Assembly: GCA_023807065.1 (NCBI GenBank)
Contig: JAJJLU010003483.1
Span: forward strand, 1-64,000
Source of the DNA: Isotricha intestinalis
Lineage: Eukaryota; Ciliophora; Litostomatea; Vestibuliferida; Isotrichidae
Length of the DNA: 64,000 bases
Reading direction: 5' to 3'
This document shows, one piece after another, positions 10,620 to 21,083 of this stretch. The position numbers were made by a program, and so were the translations under genes. The notes beneath the pieces were generated by a model. That model was given only the letters and a program-made list of their open reading frames with translations, had not been told where the DNA came from and made no database searches. Position 1 is the stretch's first letter, and every line of letters begins with the position of its first letter.

Positions 10620-11132
10620 TTATTTTTCTTCTTCATTCCCTTCAGTAATATTTTTTTTATTTTTTTTAGTTGAAATTTCATTATCATCATTTCCTAAAGA
10701 ATCTTCTCTTGGAGAAGGACTATCATTACTTTTATCACTTCTATTACTTTTTTTACCACTTTTTTTCTTTCTTTTTTTTCTATCATCATCTCTACTTGAA
10801 TTAGTATTAGCAGAATGAATTATATTATGAATTTCTTCTTTTAAATTTTTTTCTTTAATTTCACTTAATGAAAAATTTGTCTTTGGAGTATTATTTCCTA
10901 TTGATGAATTATTTGGAATTGAATGAAATAATTTATTATTATTTTGATTATTATTGTTTACATTTTGACCTTCTATAAATATTGCATTGTTTAATTTATT
11001 TTTTCCCTTTTATTTTTATAATACAATATATTATTATTGCAATTATTAATATTATATTATTATCATTGATATTATACTACAAATTATTAATATTTTTTGT
11101 ATTTCTGTGTTTTTATTTTGTACATTTGACAT
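10620..11132 (-). CDS. Disordered Lys/Ser/Asn-rich hypothetical protein
   Basis: The main exon, 11006 to 10620, is open for 128 codons and ends TAA. It encodes a low-complexity chain with Asn runs, a basic KKRKKKSGKKS stretch and a DSPSPRED segment. It lacks a good initiator near its 5' end. A consistent model joins ATG-TCA-AAT at 11132..11124 (MSN) to GKNKLNNA at 11006 across a 117-nt GT-AG intron (11007..11123) in phase 0; reading into that intron soon meets TAA. The main exon is supported by codon-like composition and an uninterrupted frame. The first exon is tentative, and a shorter intron from another upstream start is possible. No family is recognised. Confidence 0.45.
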
Positions 11133-11306
11133 TATATTTATTTATATTTATTTAAAATATATTTAAAATCATCAATTTTATTTTAAAAAAATAATTAAAA
11201 GAATTCCATTAAAAAAACAACCATTAATTTTTTCATAATTTACAATTTCAAAAAATAAACCAAAAAAAATAAAAAATCATATATCAATAATAAATAAAAA
11301 AAATTC

Positions 11307-12308
11307 TCATTTCTTCATAATCAAACTTCTAATTAGTTGATTTTTATCTAAAATATTGTTAATAAAATTCCAATTCAATTTTTCATCTTGAATTCTTTTT
11401 TTTAAAATTTCTTCCATTTCAGAATGCTCTTTTCTTTTTTTATGGACATTAATATTAACAGCATCAACATTTCTTAAATTATTAATCATAGAATCTAATT
11501 GTTTATTAAAGCTTTTAGTTGATAAAACTTCTTCACCAGCTTTTCCAAAAAAAGTATCAGGTCTTAAATCTTTTTCATTTTGAGTCATAATAAATTTCCA
11601 ATGATAAGCTCTATACTTTTCATCAATATTATTTTTTATATTATTATAAAAATCCTTCTCTCTTTTTATATGATTATATATTTTACCATTATCATAATCT
11701 AATTTCCTTATTGATTTTAAAAAATTGTTATTAAAATTTCTTGATTTATATTTATTCATATTATTCAATGTTTTATTTCTTTTTATTTTATTATTATTAT
11801 TTATTGTTTGAGTTGTTTGGTTGAAACTATTTTCACCTGTGTTTAACATTGAATTAAAAAATGATTCTTTTGATTTTATTTGATCATTACTTTTAAATAA
11901 TTGATCTATATAACTTTCTTGATTTAAATTTTTTTGCATTTTTTTTATAAAATTTTCCTTTGGTAATTGTATGTTTTGAGTTTTTCCAAAAAAATTAACT
12001 CTTTCATTTCTCTTTGGCTTAAAAAATAATTTTATTTGATTCTTTCTTATATTTTTTTTATTTTTTATTATTGGCTTATTCTCTTTTTTTTCAATTTTTG
12101 ATAATTTACCATAATCATAATAAAAAGTATGCAGTGATTTACCTATAATATCTTTTTTATTATTTATGCTTTCTTTTATACTTTGAAATTTATTTGAATC
12201 AAGATTTGGATAAATTGATTTTGATAATGGATTCTCATCTTCATTTTCTTTTCCTTTATTTTTTTCTTTTTCTTTTTCCTTTTCTTTTTCATTCTTGGAT
12301 ATTTCCAT
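11307..12308 (-). CDS. Hypothetical basic protein
   Basis: The protein is 333 aa starting at MEISKNEKEKEK. The frame stays open for 42 codons upstream (to 12434), but that part is Phe/Ile-only and looks like a translated T-rich leader, so I place the start at 12308. It has a Lys/Glu repeat at the N-terminus and an Asn/Lys-rich middle. A more ordered C-terminal 130 residues (from KIYNHIKREKDFYNNIKNNI) contains charged helices and a TFFGKAGEEVLSTKSF segment. No known domain was recognised. The C-terminal part may be the conserved unit. The gene ends TGA. Confidence 0.6.
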   Translation of the reverse strand: MEISKNEKEKEKEKEKNKGKENEDENPLSKSIYPNLDSNKFQSIKESINNKKDIIGKSLHTFYYDYGKLSKIEKKENKPIIKNKKNIRKNQIKLFFKPKRNERVNFFGKTQNIQLPKENFIKKMQKNLNQESYIDQLFKSNDQIKSKESFFNSMLNTGENSFNQTTQTINNNNKIKRNKTLNNMNKYKSRNFNNNFLKSIRKLDYDNGKIYNHIKREKDFYNNIKNNIDEKYRAYHWKFIMTQNEKDLRPDTFFGKAGEEVLSTKSFNKQLDSMINNLRNVDAVNINVHKKRKEHSEMEEILKKRIQDEKLNWNFINNILDKNQLIRSLIMKK

Positions 12309-12665
12309 TAAAAAAAATATATTAAAAAACTCAAATAAAAAATTTAAAATAATAGAAATAAAGGAAAAAGAAAAAAAATAAATAAATAAAAAAATACTCA
12401 TAAAGGAAATGTTAAAACTTTTATTAAAATACAATAAATAATTTATAGAATTATTGATTTCTTTTTATAATTTTATTTCATTGGTTTTTTTTTTCAATTA
12501 TTTTTTATTATCTTAATATAAAAATATAAGTTTATATTATTTATAGTTTTTTATAAGAGTTTTTGATTTATATTTCACAAAAAAAATTAATATTTTATTT
12601 ATAAGCCAACTTTATTAAACAAAAACATTTTATTTTTACTATTCTAATTCGCATTTTATTATTAA

Positions 12666-14189
12666 CTAATTATCTAAAAAACTTAAATTTTCTTTTAAAT
12701 AAGAATTATCCAAACTTTCTTGTACTTTCTTATTTTCCAATTTAACAGAATTTTTTAAATTAATAATATTTTTTTTATCATTTTTAATTCTTTTTATATT
12801 TTTTAAAACATTAGAATTCGATTTATGAAAATAAATATTTTTTTCAGATTTATTAACATTTTTATCAAATAAATTATTTTTTTGAAACAATTTATCCCAA
12901 TTAATTAAGTTAATTTCAGTATTATTTCCTGCATTAGAAGTAATAGGATTATAACTAATATTAATTCCAATTTCCTTAAATTTTCTTTTATCTCTTAAAG
13001 TATTCATTCCTTTATTCACTAAATTTAATTTTACTTTTTCTCTTATTCTATTTGATATTATATTAAAATTAACTGTTTGATCTATTTCTTTTGTATATTC
13101 ATTTATTATATTAAATTTTAATTGAATATTATCTATTTTTATTTTTTCTTCTTCTAATTTCTTATTTATTCTTTCTATTGATTCATTTAATAATATTTCT
13201 TTTTTTATTTTTCCTTCTTCATATTGTATTAATTTTAATCCTGTAAAATTATCTTTTTTATTTTTTGATTTAATTGAAAAATTCATTGAGTCTTTTTGTA
13301 ATTCGTTTTTTTTTGGATGAATTATTTTTTTCTTTTTAAATGTTAATAATTTAGGTTTTATTGTGAAAAAAAATTTTTCTTTTAATAATTTCCTATTTTT
13401 ATTATCATTATTTTTCTTTTTTAAAGTTGATATATTTATTCTTGTATAAGTTATTTGAAGATTGTCTTTCTTTTTTTTTGATTTTATATTTGTGATAATA
13501 TTATATTCTTTATTTTTTTTATTATTATTTTTTAATTTTTTTTCTTTATTACTTTTATCTTTAGTAATTTTTTTTTCTTCAATTAATTGATTATTACTTT
13601 TATTATCATTTATTTTCTTATTTTCATCTGAATTTTTTGTTTCTTTTTCATTTTCAATATTTTTTTCATTGATATTATTATCAAAAGAATTTGTTTCACT
13701 AATAATAATATTTTTATCAATAAGATTATTCTCATCACTATTTTCATTATCTTTTTCTATTAAATTATATAAACTGTAATTTTCAGATAATTCATTTTGT
13801 ACTTTTTCATAATTTTTTCTTAATTTATGTGAATAATATTTATTTTTACATTTTAGAGAATCAGTTGATTTTTCAGCCTTTAAAGTTCTTATATCTTTAG
13901 TATAACTTTTTTCAGAAATTCCATATTTATCATATTTTAATAATAAAGGAGAAACACTTCTTTGTCTTAATCTATTTTTAAATCTTAATTTTTCTATAAA
14001 ACTCATTACTTGAGTTTTTTTTTCATCTGAATCAAAAATTATTTTTATATTATTATAATAATTTTCATGTAATTTACCTAAATTCTTATTTAATGGTTCA
14101 TTTTCTTTTACTAATCTTTGAAATGAATCTCTACTCATTACTAATTTTTTTATATTTCTTGTTCTTGTATTTGGATAATTTTCTTCCAT
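12666..14189 (-). CDS. Hypothetical Lys/Asn-rich protein
   Basis: The protein is 507 aa and ends with TAG. The N-terminal 110 residues (MEENYPNTRTRNIKKLVMSR and the segment RLRQRSVSPLLLKYDKYG) are the least repetitive. Residues about 150-230 are Lys/Asn/Glu low complexity, and the remainder is basic with predicted short helices. There is no signal peptide, membrane span or catalytic motif. It is divergent from the coiled-coil gene at 14543 across a 353-bp spacer. The function is unknown. Confidence 0.55.
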   Translation of the reverse strand: MEENYPNTRTRNIKKLVMSRDSFQRLVKENEPLNKNLGKLHENYYNNIKIIFDSDEKKTQVMSFIEKLRFKNRLRQRSVSPLLLKYDKYGISEKSYTKDIRTLKAEKSTDSLKCKNKYYSHKLRKNYEKVQNELSENYSLYNLIEKDNENSDENNLIDKNIIISETNSFDNNINEKNIENEKETKNSDENKKINDNKSNNQLIEEKKITKDKSNKEKKLKNNNKKNKEYNIITNIKSKKKKDNLQITYTRINISTLKKKNNDNKNRKLLKEKFFFTIKPKLLTFKKKKIIHPKKNELQKDSMNFSIKSKNKKDNFTGLKLIQYEEGKIKKEILLNESIERINKKLEEEKIKIDNIQLKFNIINEYTKEIDQTVNFNIISNRIREKVKLNLVNKGMNTLRDKRKFKEIGINISYNPITSNAGNNTEINLINWDKLFQKNNLFDKNVNKSEKNIYFHKSNSNVLKNIKRIKNDKKNIINLKNSVKLENKKVQESLDNSYLKENLSFLDN

Positions 14190-14542
14190 TTATTTAAGGA
14201 AATTTTAAATAATATTATTAAAATTTTTATTTTTAATTTGATTTTAGAAAATTAATTAAATGATAATAAAAAGGAGAAAAAGTTTTCATAAAATTAGTAT
14301 TATTAATCTAAGAATATGATATTATTATTATTTAGTTTGAGCGTAATTAAAATTTATTATTTTTAGGGTCCTATACTTATAAAAAATAAAAATGAAATTA
14401 TGATAATAATCTTTTGGGGTGTTTATATATATATTTTTTTGACTTTTCAAAGTTAATAATTTTAAAATTAAATAACTTAAAAATATAATAATTAATTTTA
14501 TTAAATCTTATATTTTTTTTAATGAATTATAATTAAAAAAAA
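14190..14542. other. Divergent spacer
   Basis: Spacer between two divergently transcribed genes; it presumably holds both promoters. An A-rich tract immediately precedes the ATG at 14543. I see no defined motif. Confidence 0.4.
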
Positions 14543-15622
14543 ATGAGTGAAATTGAAGAAGAGAAAAAAAAAATTGAATTTATGGATAATGATAACAAAG
14601 AAGAAAAAAAAGAAAATGAAAATTTAAAAAATAAAATAAATGAAGAAAAAAAAGAAGAAAAAATAATAATAAAACAACAAAAAGAAGATAAATCAAATCA
14701 AACTTTTGAAAATCAGGAAAAACAAATAAAATATTTAGAACAAAAAATAGAAGAACAAAATAAAATAATAAATGAATTAAAAGAAGAAATTAAAAACTTA
14801 GAAATAAAATATAATGAAAATGAAATAATATTAAGTTCCAAATTAGAAGTAGAAACAATATTTTCAAATGTAAAAAATGATTTTTTTCATGAATTTCAAA
14901 ATAGAATTTTATCAATGAAATCAAATATAAGAACATTAAAAAAAGAAATAGAAAAACAATTAAAAAATAAAGATATAAAATTTAAAGAAAAAACTCAATT
15001 AATAATAAATCAAATAGAAAATTTGTCAAATAAAGAAAAAAAATATGTTAATAAAATAGAAATTTTCTCTTCTCAATCAGAAAATTATCAAAAACAATTA
15101 AAAAAATATATAAACGAAAGAACAACAATGGAAGATATTATTATTAAACAAGAAGAAAAATTAAATATTTTAATTGAAAAAATAAAACAAGTTGAAGAAA
15201 TAATAAAAAGAAAAAATAGAATTTTAAAAGAAAATGAAGCTTATTCTATTGAATTAATTAAAATTATTGAACAACAAAAAAATCAAATTAATGAATATAA
15301 AAATAATTTTATTAATAATAATAATAGAATAATTGATAAAAGTAAATTTAATAATAAAATTTTTTCTAATTTTCAAATTTTTAAAAGTAGAAATAAAATA
15401 GAAAAAGATGATAAAAATCATTTGCGTTTTTTTTCTTTAGATGAAATTAATAATCAAAACAATAATAATAATGATATTAATGTTTTACCTAAAATTGTAA
15501 ATAGTTTAAGTAGTAAAAATATAATGATAAATAATATAGAAGATGAAAACAATAATAATGAAAGAAAAATAAAAGAATTTAAATCAATGATGAATCAATT
15601 AATTGATGATATAAACAATTAA
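14543..15622 (+). CDS. Long coiled-coil protein
   Basis: The protein is 359 aa. Residues about 5-55 are Lys/Glu low complexity. Residues about 55-105 and 125-270 show heptad-like Leu/Ile spacing in charged sequence (for example EKQIKYLEQKIEEQNKIINE), typical of a parallel coiled coil. The last 90 residues are Asn-rich and less ordered. There is no motor, membrane or catalytic motif. A structural role, such as cytoskeletal or basal-body scaffold, is possible but is inference only. The start is preceded by an A run. Confidence 0.6.
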   Translation: MSEIEEEKKKIEFMDNDNKEEKKENENLKNKINEEKKEEKIIIKQQKEDKSNQTFENQEKQIKYLEQKIEEQNKIINELKEEIKNLEIKYNENEIILSSKLEVETIFSNVKNDFFHEFQNRILSMKSNIRTLKKEIEKQLKNKDIKFKEKTQLIINQIENLSNKEKKYVNKIEIFSSQSENYQKQLKKYINERTTMEDIIIKQEEKLNILIEKIKQVEEIIKRKNRILKENEAYSIELIKIIEQQKNQINEYKNNFINNNNRIIDKSKFNNKIFSNFQIFKSRNKIEKDDKNHLRFFSLDEINNQNNNNNDINVLPKIVNSLSSKNIMINNIEDENNNNERKIKEFKSMMNQLIDDINN

Positions 15623-15719
15623 TATTTGTAAAATGTAATTAAATGTGATTTTTGTTTTTGTAAATAAATATTTTTGATTTAAAAAAACTTAAAAAAAAAG
15701 AACAATAATAAAAAAATAA

Positions 15720-16103
15720 TTATTTAAAATCTTTACAATAATCTTCAAATTCACTAATAGCTTTTTTCATTCCTTCAACATCTCTTTGATTAGCTTTAGC
15801 ACTAGCTTCTTTCATATATTTAATAGCTTTATTAATAGGAATTTTTTTATTATATTTATTTAAAAGATTAAGTCCTTTATCAAATTGTTCTTCAATTTGA
15901 GATGAGGATTCTCTTATTTCTTGTAACGTATTTTTTCTTCCTATTACTGCTACATTTTCTGATGGAAAATTTGTGTTATCTTTAAAATGAATATCTATAT
16001 TTTCTTTATATGATAAATATTCCTCTTTTCTACTATTTATTATATCTATTACTTCATCTATTTTTTTACATTTTTCTAATTCTTTATCTTCCATTCCTCC
16101 CAT
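15720..16103 (-). CDS. Small helical hypothetical protein
   Basis: The protein is 127 aa beginning MGGMEDKELEKCKKIDEVID. It is predicted all-helical, with a C-terminal segment (YMKEASAKANQRDVEGMKKA) reminiscent of TPR-like or spectrin-like helices, but no family is assigned. Gly2 could be myristoylated if Met1 is used; Met4 is an alternative start. Its codon composition matches neighbouring genes and it ends TAA. The function is unknown. Confidence 0.6.
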   Translation of the reverse strand: MGGMEDKELEKCKKIDEVIDIINSRKEEYLSYKENIDIHFKDNTNFPSENVAVIGRKNTLQEIRESSSQIEEQFDKGLNLLNKYNKKIPINKAIKYMKEASAKANQRDVEGMKKAISEFEDYCKDFK

Positions 16104-16347
16104 TTTTTTTTAAGTTTTATAAAAAAAATTATTTTTTTTTGCGAAATTAAATTATAAAAAATCTCTTATATTTGTTTCTATATACTATTTATATTCTATA
16201 AACATAAATTAAAAATTACATCAGTTTTCAACCCCGAAATTAAATCAAAATTCTTTTTATATTACTGTTATATTACACAGAAATATTATTTAATATAAAT
16301 TCGATTCGTAAATAACATATAATCTAAAAATACAAAAAAAATTATTT

Positions 16348-16680
16348 TTAATTTTTAAGTTCTTTTATTAAATTTTTCAATTTAATTTCATCATGAAAAT
16401 GAATTTTTTTGGAAACTTTTTTAATATCATCATAATTAATTGTTTTTACTTTTTGAATAAATTTATTTTCTTTTTTTAAATTCAAAGAAATAAATTCTTT
16501 TTCAAAAGTTATTGTATTTTCCATTATTTTTTCGCAATCAAGTTTAAGATAAGGTGCTTTTGTTTTCATTAATAAACATCTTTTAAAAGATTTATTTTTT
16601 TCCTTGGAAAAATTCCTAAATGTTTGATTTGCAAAAACAATAATAATTAAAGAAATAATAATTATCCGATTAACTTTCAT
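16348..16680 (-). CDS. Small secreted or membrane-tethered protein
   Basis: The protein is 110 aa. Residues 1-20 (MKVNRIIIISLIIIVFANQT) form a typical signal peptide: a positive n-region, an Ile-rich hydrophobic core and Ala-Asn-Gln near a possible cleavage site. The mature part is short and basic, with two Cys (in RCLLMKTKAPYLKLDCEK) that could form a disulfide. No domain is recognised. Export through the ER is inferred. Confidence 0.55.
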   Translation of the reverse strand: MKVNRIIIISLIIIVFANQTFRNFSKEKNKSFKRCLLMKTKAPYLKLDCEKIMENTITFEKEFISLNLKKENKFIQKVKTINYDDIKKVSKKIHFHDEIKLKNLIKELKN

Positions 16681-17059
16681 TTTTATTGTTATTTATCAAA
16701 AAAAAAATAAATGAATCAAAAAATAAAACATAAATTATTAATGAAATCTATTAAATTGGTATTCTGATATTTGTAATTTCTTTAAATTAATTAATTTTTA
16801 TAAATTACAAAGAATTTTTTCTTAAAAAGATAATGATTAATAATAATTTAGTTAAATTAATAGAAATTTAAATATTATTATTTTATTATTTACTCATTAT
16901 TAATATTATTTAGATGATTATAACTAAATTATATTTAATATGATTAATTTTTATAATAAAAATCAATTTGATATACCTTTTACTTTTACTTAAATACTTT
17001 CCTTTTTTATAATATATTTAATACTATCATTAATTCCTTTAGTCATTTATTAATATAAA

Positions 17060-17295
17060 TCTTATATATAATTTGAAAGATAATCTTTTATATATAAAAT
17101 TCACTCTTTCTCTATTTATTTATTTTTTATTTATATTTTCATCAATTCATTTACTTAAATCTATACTTCCACTAACAGTTTTTTTTTCATATTATTTTTA
17201 ATATATCATCAATTGAAAATCTTTGAAAATTATTTTATTTTTCTCTTTCATATTTTTTTTGTTTCTTAATTTACTTTATAATGTTAATCTCTTAC
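17060..17295 (-). pseudogene. Decayed coding tract, unidentified
   Basis: The 1.5-kb gap 16681-18182 has no intact gene. Within it, the minus strand reads coherent protein-like pieces broken by stops: EINIIK(TAA)IKKQKKYEREK(TAA)NNFQRFSIDDILKII(TGA), then after a frame change TVSGSIDLSK(TGA)IDENINKK(TAA)INRERVNFIYKRLSF. The charge pattern and codon use resemble coding DNA, and TAA falls where Gln is plausible. The family is not recognised. The T-rich open frame at 17375-17638 on the plus strand is judged spurious, and the rest of the gap is featureless. Confidence 0.4.
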
Positions 17296-18182
17296 GCATA
17301 AATTTAATTATTATTATTAATATTTGTATTAAATCAATGATTTCTGACTTAACTTCTTCTATCTCAAAAAATATTTGATATTATTGTTTGTTAACTTTTG
17401 GTTTATAAAATTTGAATCATTTATTCATTTATTTTGTTTTTTTGTTATTCAGATAATTCTTTTTAATTATTTTAAATTATTTATTATTTTGTTATTCAGT
17501 AATATTATTTGTTCATTACAAAAACATAATGATGTAATTACATCCATTATTTTATTTCAAAAAATATTTATCAATAATATAAAAGTTTTTTTATTAAAAA
17601 AGTATATATTATTTAATTTTATGAAATTAAATCATTAAATGATGTTTAATAAAAGAAAATAAACAAAATCAAAAAAGCTGTATTTTTTCTCATAGAATAT
17701 ATATTATAAATGTTTAAGATTTTGTAAAATTAATAAATAATATGTTCTTAATTTAATGTTACATAATTTAAGAATTAACTTAACAAAACAATTAATTCAT
17801 TCCAATTTTAATTTTCAATAAAAATAAAGTAAATAAAATATATTTAATATAATAAATATATTTACATTTAATTATATAATTATGAATTTTCATAAATATT
17901 ATAAATAGTTTCAATTGTATTATCTTAAAGGATAACTATCTACCTATATTAAACTAATTAAATAAAACAATTAAATGAGTATTATTATTGATGAATTTTC
18001 TGTTAGATGAATATTTAAATTAAAAATCTTTAATCAACTTTATTCTATTTTTATTAAATGTATGAAACATTTAAATTTTTTAGATAATTGTTTCTAGTGA
18101 AATGTCTTTATATATGATTAATTAATTGAAAAAAAATTTTTATTCCATTTTAAATTATAAATTACAAACATTAAAAAATAAA

Positions 18183-21083
18183 ATGGGATGTGTTCAAACA
18201 AAAAAAAAAGATGATAATGAACTAATTAAATATAATATTTCAACAAAAGAAATTCATAATGGAAATATAATAGAGGAAAATATAAATAAAAATAATAATG
18301 AAATAAATAATAAAATAATAGAAATAAAAGAAAAAAAAGAAATAAAAGATAACAAAGAATATAAAGAAAAATTAATTAAAGAAAGAAGAAGTGAAAAGCA
18401 TAATCATATATTATCTTTAAATAAAGTAAATAAAACTTCATTTATAAAAGAAAAAAGGCAAAAAAAAAAAGTTCACTTTCCCCATAAATCATATAATAAT
18501 TTTAAGCATTTAAATTTATCAAGATTACAATCTCCAGAAATTATAGTAAAAACAAATGAAAATAAAACAAATATAATAAAACCAAAAATATCAAAAGCAG
18601 TAATTTCAGAATCAGATAAAATAACATTACAAAAATCACTTGAAAATCATTTTTTATTTAAGAATAAAAATAGTAAAATAATATCTCAAATAATAGATTC
18701 TTTAGAAATGATAAATATAATAAAAGGCACAACATTATTTAAAAAAGGAGACAAAGGAAATTATTTTTATATAATAAAAGAAGGTAAATTAGAATTGATA
18801 ACAGAATATGGTTCAAAAATCTTAGTTCAAGATAATATATTTGGAGAATTAGCATTAATTGAAAATAAAAAAAGAACAGCAACAGTAAAATGTATTGAAA
18901 ATTGTAAATTGTATTTATTAAATGGGAAAAAATTTAGAGAAATAGTTTCAAAAATAAATGAAGGTGAATTAAAAGAAAGATTAATTTTTTTAAAAGCAAC
19001 TTCACTATTTAATCATTTAGATAATAATCATTTAAATGCTTTAGCAATGGGAATGTTAAAATGTGAATTTAATACAGGACAAACAATATTATATGAAGGA
19101 GATATTGGTAAAAGTATATATATAATAAAAGAAGGATTTGTTAAATGTTTTAAAGGAGAAAAACAAATTAGATTATTAGGACCAAAAGAATTTTTTGGTG
19201 AAAGTTCTATATTATTTAATACTAATAGATCTTTATCTGTTTTAGTTGTTGAAAATATTATTTGCTATCAAATATCTGAAAATTTTCTTATTGAATGTAT
19301 TGGAAATGATTATAAACAAGTGATTATTTCTTCTATTACTAAAGAAGCTTTTAGAAATAGTAAATTTATGAAAATTTTTAACAATTCTATTTACTTTAAT
19401 AAAATATTTGAATGTGGAAAAATGACTTTTTATCAAAATCAAGATGTATTAATTAATCATAATAAAAATATTGAAAGAAAAATATATGTTTTATTAACTG
19501 GAAATTTAATTAATGGAAATACAGGAGAAATTTTAGCTTCTAGAAATCAATTGTTTGGAGATTTGTTAATTAAAAATAATCATATTTTAGATTATGATAT
19601 TATTTGTCAAAGTGATTGTAGAATATTAGAATTTAATTGGGAAGAAATAATATCAAAATTAAATTTAAAAATTGACAATAAAAAAATATTATCATTCTTT
19701 CATAGAATATATCAATTAAAGAAAATATCTCTTTTTCATGAAACTTCAGAAAATAGATTAATAGAAATATGCATGATAATGAAGAAAGAAAAATTTAAAA
19801 AAGGAGATAAAATTTTTTCTGAAGGAGAAATGGGAGAAAAATTGTATTTAATTAAAAAAGGCAAAGTTAAAGTTTTTAAAAATTTAAAATTTATAAGAGA
19901 ATTATGTGAAGGAAATTGTTTTGGTGAAGTTTCATTATTAATTAATGAACCTAGATCTGCAACAATAATAGCAGAAAGTGATTTAAGTTTATTTTCTTTA
20001 AATAAAGATGATTTTAATTCTATTATTGATAAAAGAATGTTAGCTTATTTAACTAAAAAAATTTCTTTACAAGATAATTTTAATTTAAATTTAAAAGATT
20101 TATTTTTTTGTAAAATTTTAGGAAAAGGAAAATTTGGAAATGTATCTTTAGTACATAATTTTAAAAATTTTTTTGCAATAAAAGCAGTAAATAAAAAAGC
20201 AGCAAATAAGCAAAAAATATTAATAAAATATTTTATTCAAGAAAGAAATATATTATTAAAATTAGAGCATCCATTTATAATGAAATTAGTAAAAACATTT
20301 AAATCAGAAAGTTTTATATTTTTTTTATTAGAATATATATCAGGAAGATGCTTAAGTAAATATTTATCATTTCGTCAGCAAAAGCAATTAAAAAACATAG
20401 AAGAAACAAAATTTTACATAGCAACATTATTATTAATAATAGATTATTTAAATTTTAATAGAATATGTCATAGAGATTTAAAGCCAGATAATATAATAAT
20501 AAATGAAAATGGATATTTAAAATTAATAGATTTTGGAACAAGTATTGAATTAAAAGATTTTACAAATACAATAACAGGAACACCACATTATATTTCTCCT
20601 GAAATTTTATTAGGAAAAGGATATGGTTTCTCATGTGATTATTGGTCAATTGGTATTATTGCTTATGAAATTTATTTTGGATTTTATCCTTTTGGAAATA
20701 ATGCTAAAGATCCTATTGAAGTTTATCGAGAAGTTATGAGGAAAGAGTTATTCATTAAAAATGGAGATTATAATATTTGTCAATTAATTCAATCTTTACT
20801 TAAAAAAAAAGTCACTCTTAGAATTTGCTCTCTTGAGAAAGCTAAAAAATTAAATTTGTTTAAAGACTTCAATTGGGATGATTTAATTGAATTAAATTTA
20901 ACTCCTCCTTATATTCCTAAAATTATGGAATTAAAAGGTTTTAATGAATATAATGTAAAATATGAAGAATATGTCAAAAATCAATTGGAAAGTAAAATTA
21001 ATAATAATGAGTCTTTACTTTCTTCATATGATGAAGATGATATTAAAGATTTATATGATAGTGATTGGGATGATATTTTTTAA
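18183..21083 (+). CDS. cGMP-dependent protein kinase, four CNB domains (PKG-1)
   Basis: The protein is 966 aa. I start at MGCVQTKKK, a myristoylation/palmitoylation motif; an upstream TTG extension adds only 19 residues and is not needed. Four CNB folds lie at about 155-260, 271-376, 391-491 and 509-617. The kinase spans about 640-898, with GKGKFGNV, AIK (Lys667), HRDLKPDN (763-770), DFG (783-785) and GTPHYISPE. The cassette of CNB-1 (FGELALIENKKRTATV) and of CNB-4 (FGEVSLLINEPRSATI) are canonical with Arg plus the cGMP-favouring Thr/Ser. CNB-2 (FGESSILFNTNRSLSV) is near-canonical. CNB-3 (FGDLLIKNNHILDY) lacks Glu and Arg. This 4-CNB layout with a dead third site is that of apicomplexan and ciliate PKG. 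It is probably a membrane-anchored cGMP effector. Confidence 0.93.
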   Translation: MGCVQTKKKDDNELIKYNISTKEIHNGNIIEENINKNNNEINNKIIEIKEKKEIKDNKEYKEKLIKERRSEKHNHILSLNKVNKTSFIKEKRQKKKVHFPHKSYNNFKHLNLSRLQSPEIIVKTNENKTNIIKPKISKAVISESDKITLQKSLENHFLFKNKNSKIISQIIDSLEMINIIKGTTLFKKGDKGNYFYIIKEGKLELITEYGSKILVQDNIFGELALIENKKRTATVKCIENCKLYLLNGKKFREIVSKINEGELKERLIFLKATSLFNHLDNNHLNALAMGMLKCEFNTGQTILYEGDIGKSIYIIKEGFVKCFKGEKQIRLLGPKEFFGESSILFNTNRSLSVLVVENIICYQISENFLIECIGNDYKQVIISSITKEAFRNSKFMKIFNNSIYFNKIFECGKMTFYQNQDVLINHNKNIERKIYVLLTGNLINGNTGEILASRNQLFGDLLIKNNHILDYDIICQSDCRILEFNWEEIISKLNLKIDNKKILSFFHRIYQLKKISLFHETSENRLIEICMIMKKEKFKKGDKIFSEGEMGEKLYLIKKGKVKVFKNLKFIRELCEGNCFGEVSLLINEPRSATIIAESDLSLFSLNKDDFNSIIDKRMLAYLTKKISLQDNFNLNLKDLFFCKILGKGKFGNVSLVHNFKNFFAIKAVNKKAANKQKILIKYFIQERNILLKLEHPFIMKLVKTFKSESFIFFLLEYISGRCLSKYLSFRQQKQLKNIEETKFYIATLLLIIDYLNFNRICHRDLKPDNIIINENGYLKLIDFGTSIELKDFTNTITGTPHYISPEILLGKGYGFSCDYWSIGIIAYEIYFGFYPFGNNAKDPIEVYREVMRKELFIKNGDYNICQLIQSLLKKKVTLRICSLEKAKKLNLFKDFNWDDLIELNLTPPYIPKIMELKGFNEYNVKYEEYVKNQLESKINNNESLLSSYDEDDIKDLYDSDWDDIF

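Noticed and set aside
12309..12434. Hydrophobic N-terminal extension (apparent signal anchor) of the 11307 gene
   Set aside because: Codons are almost only Phe/Ile/Ser from T-rich leader DNA. The A-rich context and change of composition favour Met at 12308.
17375..17638. 87-codon plus-strand open frame
   Set aside because: Phe/Ile/Leu only, non-ATG start, no homology pattern; random T-rich sequence.
18126..18182. 19-residue upstream extension of PKG-1
   Set aside because: Starts at TTG; the ATG at 18183 gives the acylation motif.
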